This document shows, in pieces, positions 17,009 through 26,012 of a stretch of 64,000 bases of DNA. The notes below the pieces were generated by a model. It had not been told where the DNA came from. It ran no database searches and saw only the letters and a program-made list of their open reading frames with translations. The translations under genes were made by a program, and so were the position numbers. The stretch lies in assembly GCF_001270065.2 (NCBI RefSeq), contig NZ_LFYT02000015.1:35931-99930 (forward strand), read 5' to 3'. The first letter of the stretch is position 1; every line of letters starts with the position of its first letter. This DNA comes from Limnohabitans planktonicus II-D5 (lineage in GTDB: Bacteria; Pseudomonadota; Gammaproteobacteria; Burkholderiales; Burkholderiaceae_C).

Positions 17009-18655
17009 TCAAGACAGGGCTTGTTCGCGGATGTGGTCCACATGCGCTTGCAGCGAACGGGCCGCCACGGGCCACAGGCGGGGCGGCACGTCTTCGTAGG
17101 CTTTTTCCACCCATTCCTGCAAGCTGCCTTGGGGCAGCGCCTGCATGGCGGCGGCTATTTTGGCCTCGCGCTTCAAGCGGTGGGCCTTCAGGTGCGTGAT
17201 GGCCTGGTGGGCAAAGCCCAGCACATGGCCGTGCGCGGGCAAGATGAATTCGATGCCCCCAGCCTCGCAGGCCGCAGCCAGTTTGTCCAGCGAATCCAAA
17301 TAGTCGCCCATGTGGCCGTCGGGCGGGTCGATCACGGTGGTACTGCCGTTGAGCACATGGTCGCCCGAAAACAGCAAGCCGTCTTCTTCCAGCACCAGGC
17401 ACAGGTGGTTGGCGGCATGGCCAGGGGTGTGCACCACGCGCAAGGTGTGGGTGATTTCGCCGTCCACGCCAATGGCTTGCAGCACCAGTTTTTCGCCATC
17501 GGCCAGTTCGCGCTCGGGGGTGAAGCGGCTGTTGGCGCGGGAGGTTGGTTTGGAGGCCAGGCCCAGAATGGGCGGCTTGTGGGTGCACAGCGCCTGCAGG
17601 GGCGCGGCGCCGGGTGAATGGTCTGGGTGCGAGTGGGTGCACACAATCGCTTTGATTTGCCCGCCTGCGGCACGCCACAGGCGCTGCAGGTGCTCGTCGT
17701 CGGCCGGGCCGGGGTCGATGGCGATGTAGCCGGTGTTCGGGTCGCCCACCAAATAACTGTTGGTGCCGGGGCCGGTCATCACGCCGGGGTTGGGGGCGGT
17801 GAGGCGCTGCACGTTTTGGAGCAGCGGCACGGCTTGGTCGGTCCGCCAGTCCAGCTGGTGGTGGATTTGCCCATCGGGCGTGACCAGGGCCAGCTCGCCA
17901 AACGGGGCCTCGTGCTCCATGTAACGCGCTTCGTTGCCCGCCAGCCAACCCGCGCGGGGGCAGCTGGTCCACAGCGGCTCGTCGTTCACGGCGCAGGCTA
18001 GCAACACTGCGTCGACTGTGGCAAAGGCTTTCAGACGCTCTAGCGTGCGGATGGTCGGGAAGATGATGAAAAACTGACCCGCTTCGTGGCGCGTCAAGGC
18101 ATCGACGGGGCGCACCCAAACGGGCTCGAACTGCTCGGATTCGTCGGCCACCGGGGTTTGGCCTTCGGGCATGCGAGCGACCAAAAAAGGCACGTCAAAG
18201 CGGCGCGGCAGGTCGCGGTCGGTGATCCAGTGGGCCAGCACAAACACCTGGTCTGCCGCCAGCGTCAGGCCACGGGCCTGGCATTGGGCGGCAAAAGCCG
18301 CTTGGCGGTCGATGGCGGCGATGTCGTCGTGGTCAGCCCAGCGGCCATCGGCATGGCGGGCGAACAAGATGCCCAGCTCTTCAAAGCTCTCGCGGATGGC
18401 GGCAATCGCTTGCGTCAGGTGCAAGTCGCTTTGCTTGGTTCGGCGCTGCGCCATGCCGTGTGCCTGAGCGTCGGCCGCGTCAATGCCCCCGCCGGGGAAC
18501 ACATAGGCACCGGGCGCAAAGCTGGCCGTCATGGAGCGGCGGGTCATGAGGACTTCGAGCCCGCCAGGGCCGTCGCGCAAAAGCAGCACGGTGGCTGCGG
18601 GGCGCAGGGGGGCGGGTTCGCGTTGGGGGTACAGGAGTTGGGATGTGCGTGCCAT
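17009..18655 (-). CDS. Nudix hydrolase / metallo-beta-lactamase fusion
   Basis: A 548-residue two-domain protein. Residues 15-200 are Nudix-like, with [10 protein letters not shown] and [12 protein letters not shown] forming the Nudix box. Residues about 265-548 are a metallo-beta-lactamase fold with [11 protein letters not shown] (HxHxDH), [15 protein letters not shown] and ILPAHGH as metal ligands, closest in style to LACTB2-type hydrolases. The two halves suggest linked hydrolysis of a nucleoside- or CoA-diphosphate and a thioester or phosphoester, but the substrate is unknown. Its start is 50 bp from the divergent dapF ATG. Confidence 0.88.
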   Translation of the reverse strand: MARTSQLLYPQREPAPLRPAATVLLLRDGPGGLEVLMTRRSMTASFAPGAYVFPGGGIDAADAQAHGMAQRRTKQSDLHLTQAIAAIRESFEELGILFARHADGRWADHDDIAAIDRQAAFAAQCQARGLTLAADQVFVLAHWITDRDLPRRFDVPFLVARMPEGQTPVADESEQFEPVWVRPVDALTRHEAGQFFIIFPTIRTLERLKAFATVDAVLLACAVNDEPLWTSCPRAGWLAGNEARYMEHEAPFGELALVTPDGQIHHQLDWRTDQAVPLLQNVQRLTAPNPGVMTGPGTNSYLVGDPNTGYIAIDPGPADDEHLQRLWRAAGGQIKAIVCTHSHPDHSPGAAPLQALCTHKPPILGLASKPTSRANSRFTPERELADGEKLVLQAIGVDGEITHTLRVVHTPGHAANHLCLVLEEDGLLFSGDHVLNGSTTVIDPPDGHMGDYLDSLDKLAAACEAGGIEFILPAHGHVLGFAHQAITHLKAHRLKREAKIAAAMQALPQGSLQEWVEKAYEDVPPRLWPVAARSLQAHVDHIREQALS

Positions 18656-18705
18656 GCCCCATTATCAGGCGGCTTGAGCTTCATCCAAGGGCGATAATCC
18701 CGATC

Positions 18706-19575
18706 ATGCACATCCGCTTTACCAAGATGCAAGGGGCCGGCAACGATTTTGTCGTGCTCGACGAGACGCAAGCCCGCTTGGGCCTCTCCACGGCCCAATA
18801 CCGTTTTTTGGCCGATCGCCACTTTGGCGTGGGGGCCGATCAGATCCTCACCGTGCGCCCTTCGCCCGCACCTGGGCTGGACTTTGAATACGTGATCCAC
18901 AACGCCGATGGCGGCGAGGTGGAGCACTGCGGCAATGGGGCCCGCTGCTTTGTGCGTTATGTGCGCGACAAAGGCCTGACCGACAAAAGCACCGTGCGCG
19001 TGAAGGTGCAGCAAGGCGAGATCGAACTCACCATGAACCCCGATGGCCGCGTCACAGTGAACATGGGTGCCCCCATCTTTGACTGGGAGCGTGTGCCCTT
19101 CAAGCCGATGGGACTCATCAGCGACCAGGTCAATGGCTGGCCAGTGTTCGATTTGGCACTGGGCGAGTTGGGCATTGCTCGCGTGGGCGTGGTGTCCATG
19201 GGCAACCCGCACGCGGTGCAGCGCGTGGACGATGTGGATACTTTCCCGGTGCTGGCCCAGGGCCCCTTGATTGAAAACCACCCGGCTTTCCCCAAACGGG
19301 TGAATGCGGGCTTCATGCAGATCGTCTCGCGCAGCCAGATCAAGCTGCGGGTGTTCGAGCGCGGCTCAGGCGAGACCCTGGCTTGCGGCACCGGCGCTTG
19401 TGCGGCGGTGGTGGCCGGCATTCGCCAGGGCTGGCTGGACTCGCGCGTGGATGTGCAGACCCACGGCGGTGTGCTCACCATCGAGTGGGCCGGACAGGCC
19501 GACAGCCCGGTGCTGATGACCGGCCCGGCCACACCTGTGTTTGAGGGCAGCATTGACGTGCCCGACACCCTTTGA
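18706..19575 (+). CDS. dapF: diaminopimelate epimerase
   Basis: Converts LL- to meso-diaminopimelate for lysine and peptidoglycan synthesis. Start is at [15 protein letters not shown] (289 residues), the normal N-terminus of the family. The two catalytic cysteines are in HCGNGARCF and [11 protein letters not shown]484 and xerC follow closely, the order seen in many proteobacteria. Confidence 0.96.
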   Translation: MHIRFTKMQGAGNDFVVLDETQARLGLSTAQYRFLADRHFGVGADQILTVRPSPAPGLDFEYVIHNADGGEVEHCGNGARCFVRYVRDKGLTDKSTVRVKVQQGEIELTMNPDGRVTVNMGAPIFDWERVPFKPMGLISDQVNGWPVFDLALGELGIARVGVVSMGNPHAVQRVDDVDTFPVLAQGPLIENHPAFPKRVNAGFMQIVSRSQIKLRVFERGSGETLACGTGACAAVVAGIRQGWLDSRVDVQTHGGVLTIEWAGQADSPVLMTGPATPVFEGSIDVPDTL

Positions 19576-19593
19576 CTTTTTTGGAAAAAAGAC

Positions 19594-20274
19594 ATGACAC
19601 CGACCGAGCCCATGAACCCCATCACCGAAGACGACATTGCCAACTATTTGGTGAATACGCCGGATTTTTTTGAGCGCCATGCCTCCTTGCTCGCCTCGGT
19701 GCAATTGACCCACCCCCAAAACCACCGCTCCGTGAGCCTGCAAGAGCGCCAGGCTCAAATGCTGCGCGACAAAATCAAGGCCCTGGAACACCGCATCATG
19801 GACATGATCCGGCACGGCAACGAAAACATGATCCTCACCGACAAGCTTCACCGCTGGTCGTGTGAACTGCTGGTCACGCCGCCCGAGCAGCTGGCCGAGT
19901 CGGCGGTGGACAACATTCGCGACTTGTTTCAGGTACCCCAGCTGGCCTTGCGCCTGTGGTCGCTGGGTGCAGCGCATGCTGCGGCCCCGTATGCGCAAGG
20001 TGTGACGGAGGCGGTGCAAAAACTGGCCACCTCTTTGGAAACGCCTTATGTGGGGCCCAATTCTGGCTATGAAGCTGTGCAGTGGTTGTCCGAGCCGGCG
20101 CAAGCGGCTTCATTGGCGCTGCTGGCCTTGCGCCCTGCCCCCGGACAGCCGCCTTTTGGACTGCTGGTGCTGGCCTCCCCCGATCCAAAGCGCTTCCACA
20201 GCCAAATGGGCACCGATTTGCTGGAGCGCTTGGGCGAATTGGCGGGCGCTGCCTTGTCGGTGCTGCGCAGCTGA
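19594..20274 (+). CDS. DUF484 family protein
   Basis: A 226-residue protein of the DUF484 (YigA) family. The N-terminal helices (EDDIANYLVNTPDFFERHASLL) and a following coiled coil lead into a GAF-like domain from about residue 90 ending in GELAGAALSVLRS. It is conserved between dapF and xerC in proteobacteria, 18 bp after the former and 15 bp before the latter. The biochemical role is unknown. A second in-frame ATG at 19612 (MNPITEDD) is an alternative start. Confidence 0.9.
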   Translation: MTPTEPMNPITEDDIANYLVNTPDFFERHASLLASVQLTHPQNHRSVSLQERQAQMLRDKIKALEHRIMDMIRHGNENMILTDKLHRWSCELLVTPPEQLAESAVDNIRDLFQVPQLALRLWSLGAAHAAAPYAQGVTEAVQKLATSLETPYVGPNSGYEAVQWLSEPAQAASLALLALRPAPGQPPFGLLVLASPDPKRFHSQMGTDLLERLGELAGAALSVLRS

Positions 20275-20289
20275 AGTCGAGGCCGCCAG

Positions 20290-21255
20290 ATGGCCGAGCC
20301 CGATCCCCTGGTCACCCGTTACCTGGACCACGTCCGTTTTGAAAAACGGCTGGCCGATCGCACCTGCACCTTGTACCAGCTGGACCTGATTCGCCTGGCG
20401 GACATGGCCGCCGCCAGCCAGCTGCCTTTGCTGCAGGTGCAAACCGGGCACATCCGCCGCTGGGTGGCCCAGATGCACAGTGCGGGCCGAAGTGGCCGTG
20501 GCATCGCCCTCATCCTCTCGGGCTGGCGGGGGTTTTACGCCTGGCTGGGCCGGGAAGGGCTGATCAGCCACAACCCGGTGATCGATGTGCGCGCTCCCCG
20601 TGTCGCCAAGCCTTTGCCCAAGGCCCTGGGGGTGGACGAGGCGGTGCAATTGGCCGAACACGAAGAATCCGGCGACGACCCCTGGCTCGAAGCACGGGAT
20701 GCCGCCATGGTCGAACTGCTGTACGGCTGTGGGCTGCGCGTGGCCGAGTTGACGGGGCTGGACGTGATGGCCAGCTCCGACGCAGCGCGTTCCGGGCGCG
20801 GCTGGATCGACCTGCAAAACGCCGAAGTGCAGGTGCAAGGCAAAGGCAGCAAGCGCCGCAGCGTGCCCTTGGGTCGCTCGGCCGTCGAGGCGCTGGCGCA
20901 TTGGCTGGCGGTACGCCCTCAACTGCCCGGCATGCTGACGCAGCCTGCACCTGGCGCCTCGAGTCTGGCACTGGCGCTTTTTCCCGGCCGTCATGGCACG
21001 CGCCTGACCGCACGGGCCGTCGAGCAACGCCTCAAACGCCGCAGTCTGCTGGCCGGGCTGGCCACGCCGGTGCACCCGCACATGCTGCGCCACTCCTTTG
21101 CCAGCCATGTGCTGCAGTCCAGTGGCGACCTGCGTGCTGTGCAGGAACTGCTGGGCCATGCCAACATCACCACCACGCAGGTCTACACGCGGCTGGATTT
21201 TCAACACCTGGCCAAGGCCTACGACGCGGCACACCCAAGGGCCAAGCGCAAATAA
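20290..21255 (+). CDS. xerC: tyrosine recombinase XerC
   Basis: Site-specific recombinase that, with XerD, resolves chromosome dimers at dif. The 321 residues have an N-terminal core-binding SAM-like domain and a C-terminal catalytic domain with Arg in YGCGLRVAELTG, HMLRHSFASH (HxxR), LGHANITTT and the Tyr nucleophile in QVYTRLD. Context after dapF-DUF484 supports XerC over XerD. It is directly followed by a family A repeat array. Confidence 0.95.
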   Translation: MAEPDPLVTRYLDHVRFEKRLADRTCTLYQLDLIRLADMAAASQLPLLQVQTGHIRRWVAQMHSAGRSGRGIALILSGWRGFYAWLGREGLISHNPVIDVRAPRVAKPLPKALGVDEAVQLAEHEESGDDPWLEARDAAMVELLYGCGLRVAELTGLDVMASSDAARSGRGWIDLQNAEVQVQGKGSKRRSVPLGRSAVEALAHWLAVRPQLPGMLTQPAPGASSLALALFPGRHGTRLTARAVEQRLKRRSLLAGLATPVHPHMLRHSFASHVLQSSGDLRAVQELLGHANITTTQVYTRLDFQHLAKAYDAAHPRAKRK

Positions 21256-21292
21256 CCCGACTTGTCTAAGCGGCCTTCGCAGTGCCTTCACC

Positions 21293-21840
21293 CACGTCGG
21301 ACTCTTCGAGTACCGACCTACAAGGGCAACGGTATGCGTAGGTCGGCGGTCGAAGACCCCGACGTTTGGCCTGATGGACCACCATCGCCTGCAACCAGCG
21401 CTTTGGGTCAAGCATGCAACGTCGGACTCTTCGAGTACCGACCTACGAGGGACACGCTATGCGTAGGTCGGTGGTCAAAGACCCCGACGTTTGGCCTGAT
21501 GGACCACCATCGCCTGCAACCAGCGCTTTGGGTCAAGCATGCAACGTCGGACTCTTCGAGTACCGACCTACAAGGGCAACGCTATGCGTAGGTCGGCGGT
21601 CAAAGACCCCGACGTTTGGCCTGAATGCACACCATCGCCTGCAACCAGCGCTTTGGGTCAAGCATGCAACGTCGGACTCTTCGAGTACCGACCTACGAGG
21701 GCAACGGTATGCGTAGGTCGGTGGTCGAAGACTCCGACACATGGTTGTTCAGCGTGTATGCCGGCCCGGCCTCCGCAGTGCGTTCACCCAGCTTCGGACT
21801 CTGCGAGTACCGACCTACGGGTGCAGGGCGGGTCTGTGCC
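21293..21840. repeat. family A REP/BIME tandem array, 125-bp period
   Basis: Units begin at 21296, 21421, 21546 and 21671 (period exactly 125 bp), with a last, more diverged one near 21793. Each has an inverted pair of GTAG-headed hairpins: stem ACTC/GAGT (loop TTC or GCA) and stem GGTC/GACC. Spacer sequence is shared among units, so the array grew by local duplication. It fills the space between xerC and the next methyltransferase and ends 14 bp before that gene's ATG. The frame of that gene stays open through part of the array. Confidence 0.92.
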
Positions 21841-21853
21841 CGACAATACCCCC

Positions 21854-23035
21854 ATGAAAAGCATACGACTCAAAGACGGCAAGGAACGCTCCTTGCTGCG
21901 CCGCCACCCCTGGGTGTTTGACTCTGCCATTGCCAAAGGCGGCGGCGATCCGGGCGAGACGGTGCGGGTGGAATCGCACGGCGGGCAATTTTTGGGCTGG
22001 GCCGCCTTCAGCCCCTCTTCGCGCATCCGGGCTCGCATCTGGAGTTTTGACGACACCCAACGCATTGACGCGGCTTTCATCGAAACGCGCATCGCCCAAG
22101 CTGTGGCCGCGCGACAGTGGTTTGACATTCAGAGTGATGGCGTGCGCTTGGTGCATGGCGAGTCCGACGGGTTGCCAGGCCTCATCGTCGACCGCTATGC
22201 CGACACGCTGGTCGCCCAGTTCACCAGCTGCGGCACCGAGCGCTTCAAGTCGGTCATTGCAGATGCTTTGCTCAAAGTCACCGGCCTCACGCGCCTGTAT
22301 GAACGTTCGGATGCCAATGTGCGCAGCCTCGAGGGCCTGCCCGAAGTGACCGGCTGGTTGCGTGGCGAGGGGCCGACCGAGCTCACCATCCGGGAACACG
22401 ACTGGCAGCTGACCCTGGACGTTGCCACCGGTCACAAAACAGGTTTCTATCTGGACCAGCGCGACAGCCGCCAGCGCTTTGCACAGCACACGCGCCACCG
22501 CCGGTTTGGCAGAGTGCTCAATTGCTACTGCTACACCGGCGGCTTCACGGTGGCGGCGCTGGCGGGCGGGGCTGGGCATGTCACATCCATCGACTCATCC
22601 GGCCCGGCGCTCGACCGTGCCCGAGCCCATGTGCGCCTGAATGGCTTTGACGAGGCCCGCGCGATCTTCATGGATGCCGATGTGAACGCCAGCCTGCGCG
22701 CCTTCATTGAGGCGGGCGAGACCTTTGATGCCATCGTGTTGGACCCGCCAAAGTTCGCGCCCACGGCCGCGCACGCCGAACGCGCTGCCCGCGCCTACAA
22801 GGACATCAACCGCCTGGCCTTCAAACTGTTGGCCCCCGGCGGCGAGTTGTTCACTTACTCCTGCTCGGGCGGCATCAGCGCCGACTTGTTCCACAAAATC
22901 GTGGCTTCGGCCGGCACAGATGCGGGTGTGGATGGTTTCATCAGCGAACGCCTGCAAGGCGCGCCAGACCACCCGATGACGATCAATTTCCCGGAGGGCG
23001 AATATTTGAAGGGTTTGGTGGTCGTGCGCAAGTGA
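21854..23035 (+). CDS. class I SAM-dependent rRNA methyltransferase, RlmI-like
   Basis: A 393-residue homologue of RlmI, which makes m5C in 23S rRNA. The N-terminal PUA-like domain (LKDGKERSLLRRHPWVFDSAI) is followed by an EEHD-like segment and a Rossmann methyltransferase with NCYCYTGGFTVAAL (SAM site), LDPPKFAP (motif IV) and TYSCSGG. Start is the ATG at 21854, which gives the family length. An open frame extends 105 codons further up but only through repeat sequence. Only 14 bp separate the ATG from the REP array, so the promoter must lie in the repeats or further up. Confidence 0.9.
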   Translation: MKSIRLKDGKERSLLRRHPWVFDSAIAKGGGDPGETVRVESHGGQFLGWAAFSPSSRIRARIWSFDDTQRIDAAFIETRIAQAVAARQWFDIQSDGVRLVHGESDGLPGLIVDRYADTLVAQFTSCGTERFKSVIADALLKVTGLTRLYERSDANVRSLEGLPEVTGWLRGEGPTELTIREHDWQLTLDVATGHKTGFYLDQRDSRQRFAQHTRHRRFGRVLNCYCYTGGFTVAALAGGAGHVTSIDSSGPALDRARAHVRLNGFDEARAIFMDADVNASLRAFIEAGETFDAIVLDPPKFAPTAAHAERAARAYKDINRLAFKLLAPGGELFTYSCSGGISADLFHKIVASAGTDAGVDGFISERLQGAPDHPMTINFPEGEYLKGLVVVRK

Positions 23036-23219
23036 AGTTCAGGCCATGGGCACAGCATTGAATTTGTGCCGCTGCGCCTGGCATGGTTTCAATCTGAATG
23101 CAGCCCCTGACTGCCCCCTGCCCTGTCGGGGTCTGAGAGCGCCCACGTTGGGGGCGTCATCTCAGGCTTGATTCATCAACCCTCAAGGCGCGCCCCTCAA
23201 CAGGCCGTGCCCCTGCAAT

Positions 23220-23810
23220 AGTCGGACTCTTCGGTTACCGACCTGCAATTTGGACACGTCCGAGCGGCAAACCCCGGACGCTGCGCGGGCCGACTTGCGA
23301 AGCCTTGTAGGTCGGCGGTCGAAGACCCCGACACATGGTTGTTCAGCGTGCATGCCTGCCGCGGCCTCAGCAGTGGGCTCACCCAGCGTCGGACTCTTCG
23401 AGTGCCGACCTACGGGTGCAGGGCGGGTCTGCGTTCAACAAAACCCGCCAAGAAAACCCTATTTGTAGGTCGGCGGTCGAAGACCCCAACACATGGTTGT
23501 TCAGCGTGCATGCCTGACGCGGCCTCAGCAGTGGGCTCACCCAGCGTCGGACTCTGCGAGTGCCGACCTACGGCTGCAGGGCGGGTCTGCGTCCAACAAT
23601 ACCCGCCAAGAAAACCCTATTTGTAGGTCGGCGGTCGAAGACCCCGACACATGGCTGTTCAGCGCGCATGCCTGCCGCGGCCTCCGCAGTGGTCTCACCC
23701 AGCGTCGGACTCTGCGAGTGCCGACCTACGGTTGCAGGGCGGGTCTGCGTCCAACAATACCCGCCAAGAAAACCCTATTTGTAGGTCGGCGGTCGAAGAC
23801 CCCGACATCG
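23220..23810. repeat. family A REP/BIME array, 158-bp period
   Basis: After about 180 bp of unassigned sequence (23036-23219), hairpin units occur near 23220 (diverged), 23388, 23546 and 23704. The last three are spaced exactly 158 bp. Each unit pairs an inverted ACTC/GAGT hairpin with a GGTC/GACC hairpin headed by GTAGGTCGGC. The spacer (GTTCAGCG and CATGCCTG segments) differs from the 125-bp array but matches the last spacer of that array near 21740. No gene is supported in 23036-23873. Confidence 0.9.
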
Positions 23811-23873
23811 GCCTGATTCACCCACAAGGCCCCCTTCGACCACACCGGTGCAGGGGCGACTTGCGCCAAAGAC

Positions 23874-25040
23874 TTACAGCTTGGCTTTTTCGCAGTCAGG
23901 CCCTTCGGCAACCCTGTGAAGGGCTTTGGCGCAGGGCATTTGACACAGCTCACCTTGCTGGGCAGGGCAAACGCGGTTGAAGGTGACGACATGGTCCACC
24001 TCGGCGCGTATACCGATCCATTCGCCGAGTTTGTGGTCGTGGTGGCTGGGCACGTGGGCCATCAGTTGCTCGCCCGTGGCCAGACGCAGCGTGTACAAAA
24101 ACTCTGAGCCGCGAAAGGCTTTTCGAGTGATTTGCGCTTTCACTGGGGCATCGTCGTCGTGCACGATGTCGTCGGCCCGCAGCAGCACGTCGCACTGGCC
24201 GTCTTCAAACGCGCAAGGCAAAGGGCATTCGGCCACATCGCGCAACTCACCCACCGGGGTACTGACCAAGATGTGTCCGTCCACTTCGCGCAGCGTGGCG
24301 GGGGTGAACACGCCATGGCCAATGAAATCGGCCACAAAGCGGGTGGCCGGGCGGTGATAAAGGCTGTAGGCATCGTCCCATTGGTGCAGCTGGCCTTCGT
24401 TCATGACGCCGATCACGTCGCCAATGGCAAAAGCTTCAAGCTGGTCATGTGTGACCAGCAAGGCTGTGGCCTTGGCAGCCTTGAGGATGTTGCGCACCTC
24501 ATGGGCCAGGCGTTCGCGCAAGTCGATGTCCAGATTGGAAAACGGCTCATCCAGCAGCAGCAAATCAGGTTTGGGCGCCAGGGCGCGGGCCAGCGCCACG
24601 CGTTGCTGTTGACCGCCAGAGAGTTCATGCGGGTAGCGTTTGTCTGAACCCGTCAGCCCCACAAGTTCCAGCACCTCGGCCACCCGTTTTTGGCGCTCGG
24701 GTTTAGGCAAATGCGCCAGGCCAAAGCCCACGTTGCGCCCCACGTCCATGTGCGGAAACAGCGCATAGTCCTGAAACACCATGCCAATGCGGCGGCGTTC
24801 GGCCGGCTCGGTATGACCCTTTTCGCTCACCACCCGGTTGGACAGCAGGATCTGGCCACCCGATATCGGTTCCAGCCCCGCCACGGCACGCAACAAGGTG
24901 GTTTTGCCGCAGCCCGACGGGCCGATCAGCACCCCGATGTCACCGGAGCGCAGACCCAGGTTGACCCCCCGCACGGCAGGCGTTGGGCTTGCGGGGTATT
25001 GGATGTCCAGTTGGCGCAATTCAAGAAACATGAGGGGCAT
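23874..25040 (-). CDS. iron(III)-type ABC transporter ATP-binding protein, FbpC-like
   Basis: A 388-residue ABC ATPase. Walker A is GPSGCGKTT, the Q-loop VFQDYALFPHMDV, signature LSGGQQQR, Walker B LLLLDEPFSN and the switch His in LLVTHDQ. A C-terminal TOBE-like regulatory domain follows (VLLRADDIVHDDD). The tail is odd: four Cys in about 30 residues (CPAQQGELCQMPC, then DCEKAKL). Similarity is to FbpC/PotA-type importers for ferric iron or polyamines. No permease or binding protein is adjacent in the window, so the substrate is unproven. ATG 25040 and ATG 25031 are both possible starts. Confidence 0.85.
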   Translation of the reverse strand: MPLMFLELRQLDIQYPASPTPAVRGVNLGLRSGDIGVLIGPSGCGKTTLLRAVAGLEPISGGQILLSNRVVSEKGHTEPAERRRIGMVFQDYALFPHMDVGRNVGFGLAHLPKPERQKRVAEVLELVGLTGSDKRYPHELSGGQQQRVALARALAPKPDLLLLDEPFSNLDIDLRERLAHEVRNILKAAKATALLVTHDQLEAFAIGDVIGVMNEGQLHQWDDAYSLYHRPATRFVADFIGHGVFTPATLREVDGHILVSTPVGELRDVAECPLPCAFEDGQCDVLLRADDIVHDDDAPVKAQITRKAFRGSEFLYTLRLATGEQLMAHVPSHHDHKLGEWIGIRAEVDHVVTFNRVCPAQQGELCQMPCAKALHRVAEGPDCEKAKL

Positions 25041-25255
25041 TGTAGGCACGTTGAAAGCCATCCCAAGGGGTGCATCAGCATCCAGGACTTGCTTCGGGCG
25101 TCAGGCTCTCAACCATGCGGCTTGTCGTGGGCATTTTTGAGAGGCCTGGCGACACCCAGAAAGAAATGAGCGGCGCAGAATTTGATCTGGCCAATGGCCA
25201 TGCGCCCAACAGCAACTGGGCCGTATGCACAGGGTGAGCGCCAGAATTTCTCAGA

Positions 25256-25969
25256 TCACTGAGGTGGATTGACTCCCCCACTTGTCCAATAGGGGCGCGC
25301 CACACCACCCGCACCCCATGGGTCTTGTGCCAGAAACAAACCCAGGGCTTGTTGGCGATCTGCAAGTAAGCGGGGTGACTCGTCTGGAAAGTGGTGGAAA
25401 AAATTGAAATCGAATTGGGTCACCACCCGCATGCACCGAAACATGGCTTGGACGCTGGAAAACAAAGGCTTGATTTCCTCATCTGTCTCAAAATACTCAT
25501 GGTCCCAGTACACCACGGGGCAGTCTCCGTTGCACATTCTCCGCGTGTCAAAACACAGCAAACCAGCATCCATGAAACATTCAGAGCCAAACGGCAGAAA
25601 GCCAAGCCCGACGATTCTCTCGGGCTCATAAGCTTTGTAGAGGTTGTCCAGGGTTTTCCTCCATGTGTCTATGGGGTGACATTCAAGGCGTACACCCTGT
25701 ATGCCCAAATCATAGAAATGACGGTACTGAAGCAATTGCTTGTAAAGCGACGGAAACTGCAGATTCAGTTTTTTCTCTAAATCTTGAATGTCGGCATCGG
25801 TCACGGTGCTGGCCACAGGCTTCCACCCCAGCCAGCCATTTGTTGTGGGAATGTCATGGTCGCGCATGGCTTCAGGCATGGTGCTCAAAGGCGTTCGACA
25901 CATATCCAAGCGTCTGAGCTTGGCGATCGCTGCGTCAACCAGTGTGGGCACCAGTTCATCGTTGTTCAT
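25256..25969 (-). CDS. SMI1/KNR4 (SUKH) family protein
   Basis: A 237-residue protein with a SUKH-type core, recognisable in ADIQDLEKKLNLQFPSLYKQLLQYRHF near residue 60 and FLPFGSECFMDAGLLCFDTRR near 125. SUKH proteins often act as immunity proteins against contact-dependent toxins, but many have other or unknown roles. It follows the MmeI-like gene on the same strand, 44 bp downstream. Base composition is lower in GC than the neighbours, which fits an accessory gene. No toxin partner is visible. The 190 bp after its stop show no gene. Confidence 0.75.
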   Translation of the reverse strand: MNNDELVPTLVDAAIAKLRRLDMCRTPLSTMPEAMRDHDIPTTNGWLGWKPVASTVTDADIQDLEKKLNLQFPSLYKQLLQYRHFYDLGIQGVRLECHPIDTWRKTLDNLYKAYEPERIVGLGFLPFGSECFMDAGLLCFDTRRMCNGDCPVVYWDHEYFETDEEIKPLFSSVQAMFRCMRVVTQFDFNFFHHFPDESPRLLADRQQALGLFLAQDPWGAGGVARPYWTSGGVNPPQ

Positions 25970-26012
25970 ATGTGCAGTTTCTCCAAGTGTGGTGACCTAT
26001 TGAGCGGTGCAC

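Noticed and set aside
25062..25255. Possible coding remnant between the ABC and SMI1/KNR4 genes
   Set aside because: An open minus frame exists but no domain or ribosome site is visible.
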